Notes under the pieces: generated by a model
The model's input: the letters and a program-made list of their open reading frames with translations, nothing else
Database searches by the model: none
Told to the model about the DNA's origin: nothing
Source: Paratinospora sagittata
Taxonomy: Eukaryota > Streptophyta > Magnoliopsida > Ranunculales > Menispermaceae
Reading direction: 5' to 3'
DNA: 64,000 nt
Assembly: GCA_035771175.1 (NCBI GenBank)
Contig: CM069597.1
Location: 44,839,212 to 44,903,211, forward strand
Made by a program: the position numbers and the translations under genes
Shown: one piece after another, positions 21,831-35,749 of the stretch
Layout: each line of letters begins with the position of its first letter
Numbering within the stretch: the stretch's first letter is position 1

Positions 21831-24800
21831 TTCCATTTTAAGGGTGCGATTCTTGCAGGTTGGGTCAAGTCAATTTCGAATTTTGGCCCAATTATAGCCC
21901 AACTGATGAATTGATTTTATTTACAGGCCAAATCTTTTAATTTTATGGCCAATTCAACCTAAAATTAACATACATAATCTATAACAACCAAATCGATTTA
22001 CATTAAATGGATATATTTGCAATTGATAGACAAACGTGTTCATTTAGAGACCTACTGAATTTGGAATAGCTGTTTTAAGAAGCCATCCCAATTAAGTGAG
22101 AAAAAGTCATCTCGTTGTTTCTAAAGATGACACACCTATGTCAAACACCCTCAATAATTATTATTTTGTCAAAATATATTGGAATAGCTATAGGAGATGA
22201 GAATCTAATTAAATCTTCTCGGTCGTTACTTTATAGGTTATTTCATGTATGTTTGCCTTATATTGATGTAAAATAGTTAGATTCCCTTCATACATACACT
22301 TAATATATTTTATATAGGCATTACATTCTATACCAATAAAATCCATGACTATAAAGATCTTAGTTTTTAATCATTTAGATTCTTCATTCCCTATGTGCCC
22401 AATGGATCTTCCCTTGCACAAGAGAGGAAGTTCTCATTAGAATATTAAAAGAGAATTTTGACAATTATATATATGTGTATATGTGTATACATGTATGTAT
22501 GTATATATACCATGCGTATTAACTTATTTGATTTTTTGTAATTCGCTACATAGTACATTTTTTAAAGGAATTACAAAGAGATTTTCCTAACATAAAAATC
22601 TATATATGAAGGTCAAGTCAAAATTTTACTTGGATAAAAGACAATATTTACCTCTGGCTGGTGGTCCCAAGTTGTATGTGTACGAGTTAATGTACAAGAA
22701 CTATTTCTCCATTATTTCTTTTATCTTATTACTTTGAATGAAGGTTCTACTACTTAATTTGGAATGGAATCCCTCCAACATTTTCTTATAGTTAAATACA
22801 TGTCTTTATTTGTTATATCCTTAATTTTCAAATGATTTTTCATGATGCTATATCGTGTTAACACTATATAGAGGATTTAGTTATACGTGTACAAAACTAA
22901 TTTTTATTATAATTCTTATTATACAATCCTTTTCTTGTTCAAATGTCAATTAACCCATTTCAACAGACAATAATAAAATATAAAAAATATTAATCTAACT
23001 ATAAAAAACATTATTATAAGTGTAATTACACATTTATATTTATTAAATATATATATTTTATATATCTTAATATGTATAATAAATAATCTAATTAATATAA
23101 ATATGTGATTGTACGTATAATCACATTTGTTGTAGTTAAATTAGCATTTCTGATTGAATATATGCTATTTGTTTTGTTACTTTTGGGGGGAGGGTGCTAG
23201 GCCCATAGCCATGCTGATTTCTACCTGATGAATGTCATCGTTGAACTAATTAACAAAAGACCACAAGGCAAAATATCCATACACAATTTAAGTATTATTT
23301 AATGCAGCTTAATTTAATTTGTTTGATCAGTACTGTTCATTTTATATATATATTTTTGCTCAGAACCATCTTTAAAGACTATAATTCTACATACATCTTG
23401 CAGTACACTTTCGAGTCAGTGGGCAGTGGGCAAGGGGCTCCTGCAGGTGTATATGTGTACAATTTTTTTTTTTTTTTCCTAGTTTGTACTTTCTTAATAT
23501 CTTGCAACAAAATAAAAAGAAAAGGCCTCAACACTTGCTTTTGCCAATGGTTTCTCTTTAAAAAATATATAAAATAAAGAGAGCTGTTATTTAAGTGGTA
23601 ACCATGGCCTTCATTTTTTACACTTAATTTTTTTTAAATAATGTTAAAAATATTGGATGTAAATGTTATTTTTTTGACGCTGACGCTTTATCTTTTATAG
23701 ATGCTGAAGATTATGTAATACATACAAATTAATAAAATATTTGAAAAAATTAGATATCAGCATTGAAAAATTACATTGAAACTCAACTTTCATAAAATAT
23801 TTTTCTTTTTTTTTCTTTAAAATCTTTTTATAACATTATAGAACAAATGGGCGCCATTAAAAGGCCAATGTCACAAAAAGTTAGATTTAAAATAATATTT
23901 TTCTTGTCAACACAAACTACACTGCCCCATTTGCATTACTGTCATATATTAATTAAAAAATTGTTTATTTTCTGGTGCAGGGAGACTGCAATAGAGAGAG
24001 AGGCGTGAAGCAGGAAGCAGCCAATGGCAGAAGCAATTTGATTATTCTGTCTTCACATATGACAAAAACATGCCTGTCAATTGATGATGAGCTCCACTCA
24101 AATGCCCCCATGTGCCCTCTACTACTTGCTACTTGCTGCTGCTGCTCTTCATCTTTAATTTTTCTCTTCAAATAACTCAGAAACTCAGAAATAAAAGAAA
24201 AGAAAATAAAGCCTTGTTCCTTTCTCTCTTTAATTCCTGCTCTCTTTTTCCATCTCCATTCATACAATTATATTGTAGTTGCAGCTAGCAAGGGAGCAAG
24301 CAAGTAGAACCATAGCATTTCCATTATCAGATGAACCGTCCCTTTTCACATACTATTCTGAAACAGTATAACTTGTACTTATGGTCTCATACAATATATA
24401 TATATATATATGAGCTCTCGTGTTTATCAGATTCATGTACAATTACTTGGGTAAATATATATTAGCTAGGTGAGTGATTAAGATGAGAAGTGATGGATCA
24501 ATATGAAGGGAATATTTAACTTTTTGTGGCAGGCCATTTTTGTCTTCTCTTACGGTCGCTTCACCTTGTTTGGGATATTAGTACTACTACTGAGTCATGT
24601 ACCTGTGTATCCATTACATGCATGGCTCCACCTTGCATGTGAGCGCTACTGTTTAATTTCATGTCTTTTTCCTCTCAGTACGTACTCCCTGGACCAGACA
24701 CCACACACCAGACACCAGACACCAGACATGTCTTCTTCACAATTAAATTTAATTACAATGCATCCATAGCTTATTTAATTAACCTTCCACTCTTCCCATC

Positions 24801-27800
24801 CCAAGAAGAAGAAGAAGATAGCTAGAACAAAAAGGAGTGAATAATATTGGTACATGCATTTTTTTTTTTTTATGAGGGGAGATCACTCATTCTATTACTA
24901 TTCTTGCGCGCTTAAGTGCCGAACCTGTACATTAGTGCTAGTATATATGATCACACCCTTGGTACATGTATAACACTACTACTTGAATTTCCACCAAGAA
25001 GATGTAGATTCATCAACAATAATAATGTAATAATCCAAGCTTATTAGTTATGCACATATATGTATATATACGGAAATGATGGCTCGCTTTCATGGCAAGG
25101 CTTTCAACCCCACCACCATTAACGCTGACTTGGTAACTTTGCGTTGGAAACTTTCTTGGCCATGCAATATTGCATATAAGCTTGCATGTGACTGTGTCAG
25201 TATTTGTACTCCACGCTCGAATTGAAAACTGATCACTCTAAGCAAATAAATGGAGTTGCTGACCTTCTTTAACTTTGAGATGCTGGAACGTGAACAATAT
25301 CTTTGGCAAGATATTAAGTTGCCGGGCACATATATACAGAAGAAAAAAAAAATGAAATTAAAAACAACACGGACACACGCACAGAGATTAGAAAATTAAG
25401 AGGTAGTAGTAGCAGAAGCAAGGATACCCATGTGCCTTCCCAAATTTAAATTTGTCTATCTACCAATCCACAAGCTATATAGCCATTCCAATTGAAGGTT
25501 GGAGCTCCTTCATCTTTTACCTTCATGTCAACGCTTCTTCTGGTAAGTAGAGACGAGAAGAGAAAGATAGAATATCAGAGTTACTGGTGGAATCATGTGG
25601 TAACTAATTAAGTAAGCATGAAATTGAGAGAAAGATAGAAGACAAATTAAACGGATTCCCAAAAGAAGCAATGTGACCAAGCACTGCTGTACCTTGTCTG
25701 CTATTGATCCCCCAACTTCTTCCTTTTATATATATAGTTATAATTAATTTAATAATATTATATAAGAAGTTAGTACAGATCTGATCACAGGACAATACAT
25801 GAGGGAAAAGGGAGAGAGTGAATGGTGCAAGTGCAAATGGTTGCTGGTGTCATGTGTGGGACGGCTGCCAATGTTGTTGGGTAGGGCTATAAGGCTTATG
25901 ATGATGATGATGATGATGATATTCTTTCTTCTTTCAACTTTTTTTTAGATCAATTAATTATATAAAAATTATATGCTATATTAATTATTTTATTAGATTA
26001 TAAAATAGGAAGAGAAATGAGGGAAATATCGTCACAATCTCAAATGGGTACTTAATTAATTGAGAATTAATGATGGGGGTTAGATGGATGGGTGGGTGGG
26101 GTTGGATTCTCAAAGAAACTGTTTAAAAATTAAGTTGAAATTAATTAATAAATTAGAAGAAGAACAAGAAGATGGCAATGAAAAAGACGCAATAATGTTT
26201 TAAAGATTCTTGCAATCCAGATTTAGTTAATACGTCCCTTCTTCCCTTGCTCCCAAGTCCCACCCTGATTTTCCGCAGACAACGCAAAAACCCTCTGATC
26301 TCACAAATACAAATGGGATGCCACTGCTTGTGCTTGACATGAATGATTCCCCTAAAATATTCAATCTTAAATCAAATAATATAATCTTTACGTATAAAAG
26401 CCTGTCGTTCTCACCAGTGCTCATGCTTACTTTCCACGAAATCCGAGGCCACAAAGTGCCAAAATAGGGAAAAGTGAAAGACGACGCTCTCTCCCCTTTC
26501 TTCTCTCTTATCATCCCACTGTCTCTCTCTCTTTATTACATATGTGTACGACATACACGAGCCATCCGGAGCCACACGTAGCACGAAACCAACTAGTTCA
26601 GCGCTTCAAACACGCAGATCATCGATCTTCTCCTTTCAATATTTACTAATTATTCAATTATCCCAATGTAAAGCAAAGTAATATAATATATCTATATATC
26701 ACTTGTTAGTTTACCAAAGCACTTGCCCTTTTGCTTCTAATTAGTAATTACTCACTCACTCCCCATTCGAAATGCCCGTGACTCTTGTGTGGGTTGGGTT
26801 ATTCCTGGGCCTACACACACGACCTTAAAAGGACATTATTTCACTCTAATTTTAGCAATCTCTCGTTACCAACCTAAATCACTAAATCAAAGATACTAGT
26901 ACACAATTTGAAAAATGATAAAAGGACTTAAATGTCCAACTCAACAGGTGTGCTCGTGCGTATGAGCGAACCTTCAATCCCCCTAGAGTTGTTCTATAAT
27001 TATTATGTATTAGTTAACTCAACAGACACTTGATTGCATCAATTAAGATTACTTTTAAGTTCCTATATCACCATCTATACCCTACGCTGTTATATTCATT
27101 CAACATGCATTGTATGAATAGCCTGATCTTATGACTATATATAATAACAATAGTTCGTGTAGTTGCAATTTTTTTTTGTATTTAACTAACTTTTAAAAAA
27201 AATTTTTTTTTAAAAAATCAATCATAGTAAAAAAGGTGAAAGTAGGAAGTGAACCGGTCATGAGACATGTTGATTTGGTGTGCAGATTCGTCTACGAGTG
27301 GTGGGGCCCAAGATCTGAATGTGGGTGCGGCACCTTTTTTCTTTCAGAACGACGAGGTCATTTATTTACACAATTCTCTCCTGAAAAGACCCACACACCC
27401 GGGTGTGTAATAGTGTATCTGAGTCTCTCAAACATTGAAGATTGGGAAGTGATTTGACATGTTTTATTGGGTCATAAAAGCAAGGGATCTAAAGCAGGAA
27501 ACCTTATCATCACTTCAGTTACCCGCTCAATTCCCACTGATTGCGCCCACTATTCATTCCTATTTTTCCCCTTGATTTATGATGATTTCGTTGGATCCTT
27601 AGTCTTATTCGGCCAACTGTTCTTTGACACCACATTGATGCGTTACAACATCAGACAGACTACTTCTTGATAAGCAATATTAGGAACAGCCACTACCTTT
27701 ACCAAAAAAAAAAAAAAAAAGAAGCAACAGTCACTACGTTGCTATCCTATCAACCTACAGCCATTGGTAATTAAGATAATAAACAAAATTCAACCCTCCC

Positions 27801-30714
27801 CAATTGTATTTTTAGAAAAAAATAATTTTAATTCTATCTTTGCTGAGTATAAATATATATCTTTAAACATAACTAGTTTCAATATTGGACAACAAAGAAG
27901 AGTTGCATTTAAGCGACAAACAAACAACATAAAACCTTATTAGATTAATTATTATATGAATCTACTAAATTAAACTATAATGGAGGAAAAGAAACATATT
28001 CATATATAGCTGATTTTGTGTAGTTGAAAAAAAATTTAGTTAAATATAATCAATTTCTACCAACACTACCTATATAAGTTGTCCAAATCTTTGTGATTAA
28101 ATGGGAGATGTATAAATCAAAATTTTCCTTGCTTGGGAAGTTACTCCATGATACAAAATGGCAGGATGGGATTGTCAAGTAACTTTAGACCTTGTGTTGA
28201 AGAGATAACAAGATGTGTTGAATTGGATGCTCATGCAGTCCAGCTCTTGCTCCTAATCCAGCTCAATTGTAGGCACCAAAGGTAAATTAAACACTGGCTT
28301 ACTTAAAAGAGTCCACCTAAGTGCGGCCGCAATTTATGCCAATTAATTAAGGTGGCCCACGATCTCAAACGTGTCTACTAAGGAGAGGTAATTGAATAAT
28401 ATCCTGCAGAAAAGCAAACAAAGAAGAAAAGTTTGGGGGATTGATACAACATCTGCATAATAATTAAATCATCTTTGCACCTTGAAATTTGAAATCTTTA
28501 GCTGGCAAAATGAAATTTCACCCACTGTTTTTTTGCCCCTTTCTCTCCTATTTTGTTCTATAACATGTCATATTTTCCTTCTGTTTAATCATTAAACCAT
28601 CCTATACATTTCAAGCCATTGTTTTCCAACTCACCAAGATTAACTTGGTCACCAAATCCCAGTTCTTGCCTAGCTTTTTGATATTTATTATACAATCACT
28701 TTGCATGCATATTATAAGTGAGAATGTGTTCACACGCCTGTATACATGTGTGTGTGTGTGAGACCTCACTTAAATTCCACAAAAGAAAGCAAAAGCCTAA
28801 AGGAACTGTCTTGAGTAAAAGGTCCCTTTTGTGAATGATGAGGGTATCTGATGCTTAACTAATAATACAAATAGTACCAACAATTAAAAATAATTAATTA
28901 GACTCTACAATATTATCATATCCTAGAAACATGAATTTAAGTCTAAATCATTGTCTGTCTACTCCCTCATCATCTCCTTCCTATAAATACATAATTGAGC
29001 ATGTATCATTGCACTTGCTGGACATCTTTCTTAAATGCAAAACAAAGTTTTAGTACTTTTCATGACATAAAGCAAACACTATCATGATTCATGAACGGAA
29101 CAGAGACTCATAAAGCAATGTTTCAGTACTAGCAAATTCTATCCAAATATCAACCTCAAAACAGAAGCTAGATCAAGAATATCAATTAGCACAAAATTAT
29201 CTACAGCGAGTTTTAAAATTTCCAGTGGTTTACAATTTAATTTATTTACACAGGAACTAGATTAAGATACTAGGATAAAATTCAAATAAGATTAGTGTCA
29301 TATTTTATCTTTGAAACTTTCAATAGTTCACAACTGTTAAAAACATTCTCTTATTAGGAACTTTGAGGTCTATCTCCTATGGCTAGTTAGAGGAAAACTC
29401 TTTGGGGCTCAAGCTTCAAGTTCTGCAATTCTTGTTCGGCATTTGTTGTTTAGTGGGATTAGTGTGGCAAATAGTGTAAAAATGAGCAGAAAATGGAAAC
29501 TAATGAAGGCTTAAAGAACTTAAAACCATCATTTTGAACTGAATACCAAAAGTTAAAATTAATAAGAGAAAAAGTCACTAGGTCATGGAGGAGGGGGAAC
29601 TGAGTTCAACTCCAGGATTAAGGATTTAATAAGAACCAATCTTCATAATATTAGCAACAGAAACATGGCATCAGGATTTGAAATCAATTCAACATGATGC
29701 CCTTGATCACATGGTTTTCCACTTTTCAATTCAACAGCACGGGGTGGGTGGGAGGTAAAAAGGTAACCTCTGCCTAAAGACTAACCATCTCTAATGACAA
29801 CCTTTAGTAGTCTAAGTTTGGGAAAAAACCTTGCTACACTGTGGATGAAAAATTTTAAATTATGAGACAAAGTAATTTCCCAGTTAACTAATCAGCATCT
29901 TGGAAACAAACTAAATTTGGACATCAAATAGCATACATGAAGAGAAAAAAAAAAACCCAACCCTTCCTGTAAGCCTTTGTTTTTCAGATAACGACATAGG
30001 TCCTTAACAGGATTGATGCATTGTACACTGAGACGAGAGAAATTTGCAAATATGTCGATTTATTAGTCATCAATGGGAAATTATGCCCATTAAGCTAACA
30101 CTTTATGAAGCCAGCTCCAATATTCTTGGTTGCTACATTTGCATGACAACATCTTACTTACTGCCAAATTTAACTCTATTAACTCTATATATACTTTATC
30201 TTCCTTTTTTTCTTTTGTTTGGACCAAGGAAGTTGATAAGGGCCCAACCCAATTTTAAACAATACTCTGCCCACAAGCCCAAAAACATTCAAGTATTCCA
30301 TTAGCACAAACTGCTTCCAGTATTGTGGTTTGTTGTCTTAATTATTCAACATTGGATGTCAAACCTCCAAAAAAACATTTGATCACACTTAGAACAATGA
30401 AACTATGCCAACTATTGTGCTATGGTACCGTCTTCATGGTAACTAAAAACAGAAATTTATTAGTAGACAAAGTCAAACAAGCATATATAAAAGCAAGCAT
30501 GAACTGAGATCAAGCCACCAGTTGCAGTACCCCTGCTAATTGATAACAAAAAGATGGAAGAACAATAGTAGAAGAGAGAATGGATGAACAAAGAGAAAGA
30601 GAAAGAAGAGAGCACATCAATTCAACGGCACTTCAATTCAGTGTAGTAGTTCTACAAGAATCCTATTACAACTAAATATTTACATGCACCAATAAGTAAA
30701 ATCCTACTCAAACT
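21716..30714. other. 9 kb without a recognisable gene
   Basis: AT-rich DNA with microsatellites: (TA)n at 21799-21826, (TA)n near 24393-24412, a CCAGACA-type minisatellite at about 24694-24728, and (GAT)n at 25898-25920. I looked for conserved plant microRNA sequences by eye and accepted none. The minus-strand frame 26227-26514 has higher GC, CT-rich flanks and a possible GTAAGC donor, so a transcribed non-coding exon is possible but unproven. Confidence 0.45.
25898..25920. repeat. (GAT)n trinucleotide microsatellite
   Basis: About eight GAT units in non-coding DNA. Confidence 0.9.
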
Positions 30715-30715
30715 A

Positions 30716-30776
30716 AAGGGCAGCCAGGTCCATAAAGCTCCCGCCTACGTAAGGTCCTAGGGAAGGCTTAGAGCAC
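30716..30776. repeat. Fragment resembling an Au-type plant SINE
   Basis: GGGCAGCCAGGTCCATAAAG followed by CTCCCGCC and GGTCCTAGGGAAGGC is the degraded form of the well-known conserved stretch of Au SINEs (recognised from memory). A reverse-complement counterpart lies near 2280-2325. Confidence 0.4.
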
Positions 30777-32061
30777 TAATGTAATTAGAATCCTATCAAA
30801 ATTAAACATCAACAATTTTATTTAAATTGATCGCTAAAAAAAAAGTTTCTTACTTTGATTTGTATTTCTCCTATGTGATCATTATAATCACCAAGGAAAA
30901 CCAATGGATAATTTATGGCAACCAACAATAACATAAATTGGTGATCAAACAATGACCATGACAAACTCTTTCTATGGCCTTACTTCTTACCAAATCAAAT
31001 GCACCCATACTTTTTCACCACTGCAACTATTAATTTTGACTTTCTAGTTGTACTTCTAAAACTTTCAACATTCAGCATCTTACTCATTCTAATACAGCTA
31101 GTGGTCTTCATTGAACACAGCCAAATAATCTCAATGACTTCCTTCTTCTTATTACCTACTTGTACCATCTCCAAGTTCTTACAGATAACCTTGTTCGTGT
31201 GTTTATATAAGTAAATTTCTAATTTTTACCTAAAATGGGACTATTGTGTACATATATTAAGAATATTTTTAATTTGTACCTAAAATTGTACTTTTGCGTA
31301 CTTATATGCACATAAATTCGTAAACTTTTACCCCGAATGAGAGTTTCGTGTGTTTATATAAACAAGTTCCTAATTTTTAGCCTAAAAAGGACTTTGTGTG
31401 ACTTATATAAGAATTCATAATTTTCGCCCTAGATGGACTATTGTGTGGTTATATACACAAATTCGTAATTTTCTCGCAGTCGGAGTTTTATGTGTTTATA
31501 CAAATAACTTCATGATTTTCACCACAACTAGGACTTTTATGTGCTTATATATAATTTTTAACCTAATTGGGCTTTCATGTGCTTGTATAAACGTATTCTT
31601 AGTTATTACCCAAAATAAAACATTCGTATTCTTAAATAAGAAATTTATATTTTTCATACCAAGTGGGACTTTTGTGTGCTTATATAAGCAAATTTCTATT
31701 TTTTACCTAAAACGAGACTTATATTGTGTACATATATAAAGAAATTCGTAATTTCATCCAAAATTATACTTTCGTGTGCTTGTATACATAAATTCGTAAA
31801 TTTTTACCCCAAATGAGAGTTTCGTGTGCTTATATAAATAAGTTCCTAATTTTTAGCCTAAAAAGGACTTTCATGTGACTTATATAAGAAATTTATAATT
31901 TCCACCCTAAGTGGGACCATAGTGTGCTTCTATACACAAATTCGTAATTTTCTCCCAATCGAAGTTTTATGTGCTTATATAAATAACTTCATGATTTTCA
32001 CCCCAATTAGGACTTTCATGTGCTTATATACATAAATTCCTAATTTTTAGCCTAATTGGTC

Positions 32062-33010
32062 TTTTTTTTTTTTTTGGTTCAATAAAGCCAGGCTTAGACT
32101 AATGCACGGCAAAGCACACACCCATAGCGTCACTTCTCAAAAAGTGAAAGACTCTTGGGGGAGGATCATGGAGGATATACAATGGACTGCTGCTAGACAT
32201 ACCCATGTTGGCTAAGAAATCAACACTAAAGTTCCCTTCCCTGAGAGTATGTTGGAGAACACACTCCCAGTCTCGAGTAAGTAGATCTCGGCAGTATTCA
32301 ATTGGGAGACCTGGGAGTCTAACCCACACCGAGAGTGTAGATATTGAAGCTACCACTAACTGGAAGTTTGGAGATCATCTCGTTACCAAGAGGTAGTGAT
32401 TAGCAATAGTCCATGGTCCCTTTGTTAAAGCTTTGACAAAATCATCATCCACGTCGAACTTGACTAGAAAGAAGTCATGTCCTAAATCGATAACATCCAG
32501 TTCTCCTACTGGTTTTCAGAGTGATTTAAGTCTAGTGCAAATAAAGTGATAACCCACTTGCTTGCCAAGCAGTTTGATTATCAGAGTTCTTTTCCAAGGA
32601 ATACTAATTCGCAATTTGGTTTGTTCATCAAGCAATATCTGGCAATCTTTGTCTTTTCCTCCATCTACATTCATGGTTTCATTACTACTTCCTCCTTCGT
32701 TGGTAACTGTGACTTCATCATACAGTACGTATTGGAAGTCATTAGCAAGCCCCTGGACTCATGTCATTAGTTTCTCCTTGAAAGTGATATTCTTCGACAC
32801 CCCATTTGTTTTGCTGGTCTCAGTCGATCCCTCAACTCTCTCATTTGAGGGAATAACATCATTCTTCCGTGGTAACTGTTCTTTCTCTGATTCCAGAGTG
32901 GTCTTCTTCTTCTTCTTACGACGATCAAGAATATCTCGATCCTTCTCTGCTAGTCCCCGTCGCCTTCCACTCGTAGCCATGGTAAAAACCTTACTTAATT
33001 TTTGCAATAC
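32062..33010 (-). mobile_element. LINE with a large internal deletion, nested in the array
   Basis: A T-run at 32062-32075 marks the tail. Target duplication TAATTGGTCTT occurs at 32053-32063 and 33011-33021, within array sequence. On the minus strand an ORF1 start (ATG 32978-32980; MATSGRRRGLAEKDRD...) runs through a DUF4283-like region (RTLIIKLLGKQVGYHF, LVKFDVDDDFVKAL, GPWTI, WVRLPGLPIEY). It then passes directly into the RNase H end of a LINE ORF2 (HTLREGNFSVDFLANMG). The middle, including the whole endonuclease and reverse transcriptase, is missing. ORF1 has stops. This is therefore a defective copy that was mobilised, or deleted after insertion. Confidence 0.85.
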
Positions 33011-35224
33011 TAATTGGTCTTTCATGTGCTTGTATAAACGTATTCTGAATTATTACCCTAAATAGGGCTTTCGTGTGCATTATATAAGAAATTTATAATT
33101 TTCACCGCAAGTGGGACTTTATTGTGCTTGTACAAACAAATTTCTAATTTTTATCCAAAATGGGACTATCGTGTACATATATAAGGAAATTTATAAATTT
33201 GACCCAAAATTAATGCACTTTCATGTACTTATATACATAAATTCGTAAAATTTTACCCTAAATGGGAGTTTTGTTTGCTTACATAAACAAATTTCTAAGT
33301 TTTAGCCTAAACGAGAATTTTGTGTGACATATATAGGAAATTCATAAACCCTAAATGGGGACTATCGTGTGCTTATATACACAAATTCGTAATTTTCACC
33401 CAATTAGAGTTTTATTTGTTTATATAAATAACTTCATGATTTTCACCCCAACTAGGACTTTCATGTGCTTATATACACAAATTCCTAATTTTTAGCTTAA
33501 TTGGGCTTTCATGTGCTTGTATAAATGTATTCCTAATTATTACCTTAAATAGGACTTTCGTGTGCTTTATATAGGAAATTTATATATTTCACATTATGTA
33601 GAACTTTTGTGTGCTTACATAAGTGAATTCCTAATTTTTACCCAAAATGAGACTATCGTATACATATATAAAGAAATTCTTAATCTTAACCTAAAATTGT
33701 ACTTTCATGTGCATATATACATAGATTCGTAAAATTTTACCCCGAATAGGAGTTTCGTGTGTTTTATAAATAAATATCTAATTTTTAGCCTAAAACATAC
33801 TTTCTTGTGACTTATATAAGAAATTCATAATTTTCACCCTAAATGTAACTATTGTGTGCTTATATACACAAATTTATAATTTTCTCCAAATCAAAGTTGT
33901 ATGTGTATATATAAATAACTTCATGATTTTTAACCCCACGAGGGCTTTCATGTGCTTATATACACAAATTCCAAATTTTTAGCCTAATTGGTCTTTCGTG
34001 TGAAATGTGTTTGTATAAACGCATTCCTAATTATTACCCTAAATAGGATTTTCGTGTGTTTTGTATAAAAAATTTATATTTTTCATACCAAGTTGGACTT
34101 TCATATGCTTATATAAGCAAATTTCTAATTTTTACTCAAAATGGGACTATCGTGTACATATATAAAGAAATTCATAATTTCTACTCAAAATTATACTTTA
34201 GTGTGCTTATGTATATAAATTTATAATTTTTTTTTATCCCAAATAGGAGTTTCGTGTGCTTATGTAAACAAATTCCTAATTTGTAGCCCAAACGGGACAT
34301 TCGCGTGAATTATATAAGAAATTTATAATTTTCTCCCAATCGGAGTTTTATGTTTTCATATAAATAACTTCATGATTTTCACTCCAACTAAGATTTTCAT
34401 GTGCTTATATACACAAATTTCTAATTTTTAGCGAAATTGGGCTTCCATGTGCTTGTATACACGTATTCCTAATTATTACCCTAAATAAAACTTTCGTGTA
34501 GTTATATAAGAAATTTATATTTTTGACCTGAAGTGGGACTTTCATGTACTTATATAAGCAGGTTCATAATTTTTACCCTAAATTGGACTATCGTGTACAC
34601 ATATAAAGAAATTTCAAATTCTACCCAAAACAGCGTTTTCGTGTGCTTATAAAAACAAGCTCGTAATTTATAGACTGAAAGGGACTTTCGTGTGACTTAT
34701 TCACCCATGTGGGACTTACGTGAGCTTATATTAAAAAATTCATAATTTTTACCCTAAATGGGACACTATCGTGTGCTTATATATACAAATTTGTAATTTT
34801 CTCTCAATTAGAGTTTTATGTGTTTATATAAATAACTTCATAATTTTCACCACAACTAGGACTTTCATATGTTTATATACACAAATTTCTAATTTTTAGC
34901 CTAATTGAGCTTTAATGTGCTTGTTTAAACGTATTCCTAATTATTACACTAAATAGGACTTTCGTGTGCTTTATATAAGAAATTTATATTTTTCACACCA
35001 AGCGGGACTTTTGTATGCTTATATAAGCAAATTCCTAACTTTTACTTAAAATAGGACTATTGTGTACATATATAAAGAAATTCTTAATTTCTACCCAAAA
35101 TTGTACTTTCGTGTACTTATACACATAAATTCATAAATTTTTACCTCAAATAGGAGTTTCGTGTGCTTATATAAACAAATTCCTAATTTGCCTAAAAGGG
35201 ACTTTCGTGTGATGTATATAAAAA

Positions 35225-35423
35225 AGGAAAATGATTAGTAGACACCCTTTTTTGACATACTGTTTTGACATTGTAGGTGAGAGTGGTTGGGTCACCTCGA
35301 ATCAAGTGACAGTGCCTCGTATCACGCGTTGATTGCATGATATGAGGCGCTGTCGTGTGATTCGAGGCGATCCAACCACTCTCACCTATAATGTCAAAAA
35401 TGTATGTTTATGTAGCATTACGC
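35225..35423. mobile_element. MULE-like MITE, 199 bp, with long inverted repeats
   Basis: Arms of about 60 bp pair almost fully: left GACATTGTAGGTGAGAGTGG..., right as its inverse, CCACTCTCACCTATAATGTC. Outer ends match loosely. A perfect 9-bp duplication ATATAAAAA flanks it (35216-35224 and 35424-35432). 9-bp target duplications are characteristic of Mutator-like elements. It sits within one array unit. Confidence 0.75.
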
Positions 35424-35448
35424 ATATAAAAATTCATAATTTTCACCC

Positions 35449-35749
35449 TTTTTTTTTTTTGAGAAGAAACTAGATATTAGTATATTATAATTGTAATAAT
35501 GTACAATGTACGAAAGTAATGTGACTAAAGAACAGTGAGTCCTCTAAATCGCCTAGCCAAATACAATGCTATCATAATTTCTCATCCAATCATTTACAGA
35601 AAACCCCTTTTACATTTTGCATTTAGCAATCCATAACGCGGATAACAATTGTGAACTCTCCCAAGCAGAGCCAACCAATTTTTCCTTACTGTCAAAAATC
35701 CATCTATTCCTCTATCTCCAAACGGACCACAAAACCGCTAACCAATTTC
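35449..35749 (-). mobile_element. 5'-truncated LINE, nested in the array
   Basis: T-run at 35449-35460 followed by GAGAAGAAAC. The minus strand reads an LAVLWSVWR / RNRWIFDSKE segment, interrupted by one frame break, which is the typical C-terminal end of plant L1 ORF2 proteins. Target duplication about TCACCCT (35443-35449 and 35750-35756). The MITE is only 17 bp away, so two insertions hit the same array unit. Confidence 0.75.

Noticed and set aside
23975..24267. Overlapping open frames on both strands near 24 kb, GC-richer than surroundings
   Set aside because: No domain, no splice support and low-complexity content. Possibly a transcribed non-coding region, but nothing supports a protein.
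25480..25520. Resemblance to miR159/miR319 (AATTGAAGGTTGGAGCTCC)
   Set aside because: It has an extra two bases in the core and I found no pairing arm at the distance typical for these precursors.
27236..27670. Two 67-73 codon plus-strand frames with GC-richer sequence
   Set aside because: No recognised domain, no splice context and no neighbouring exons.
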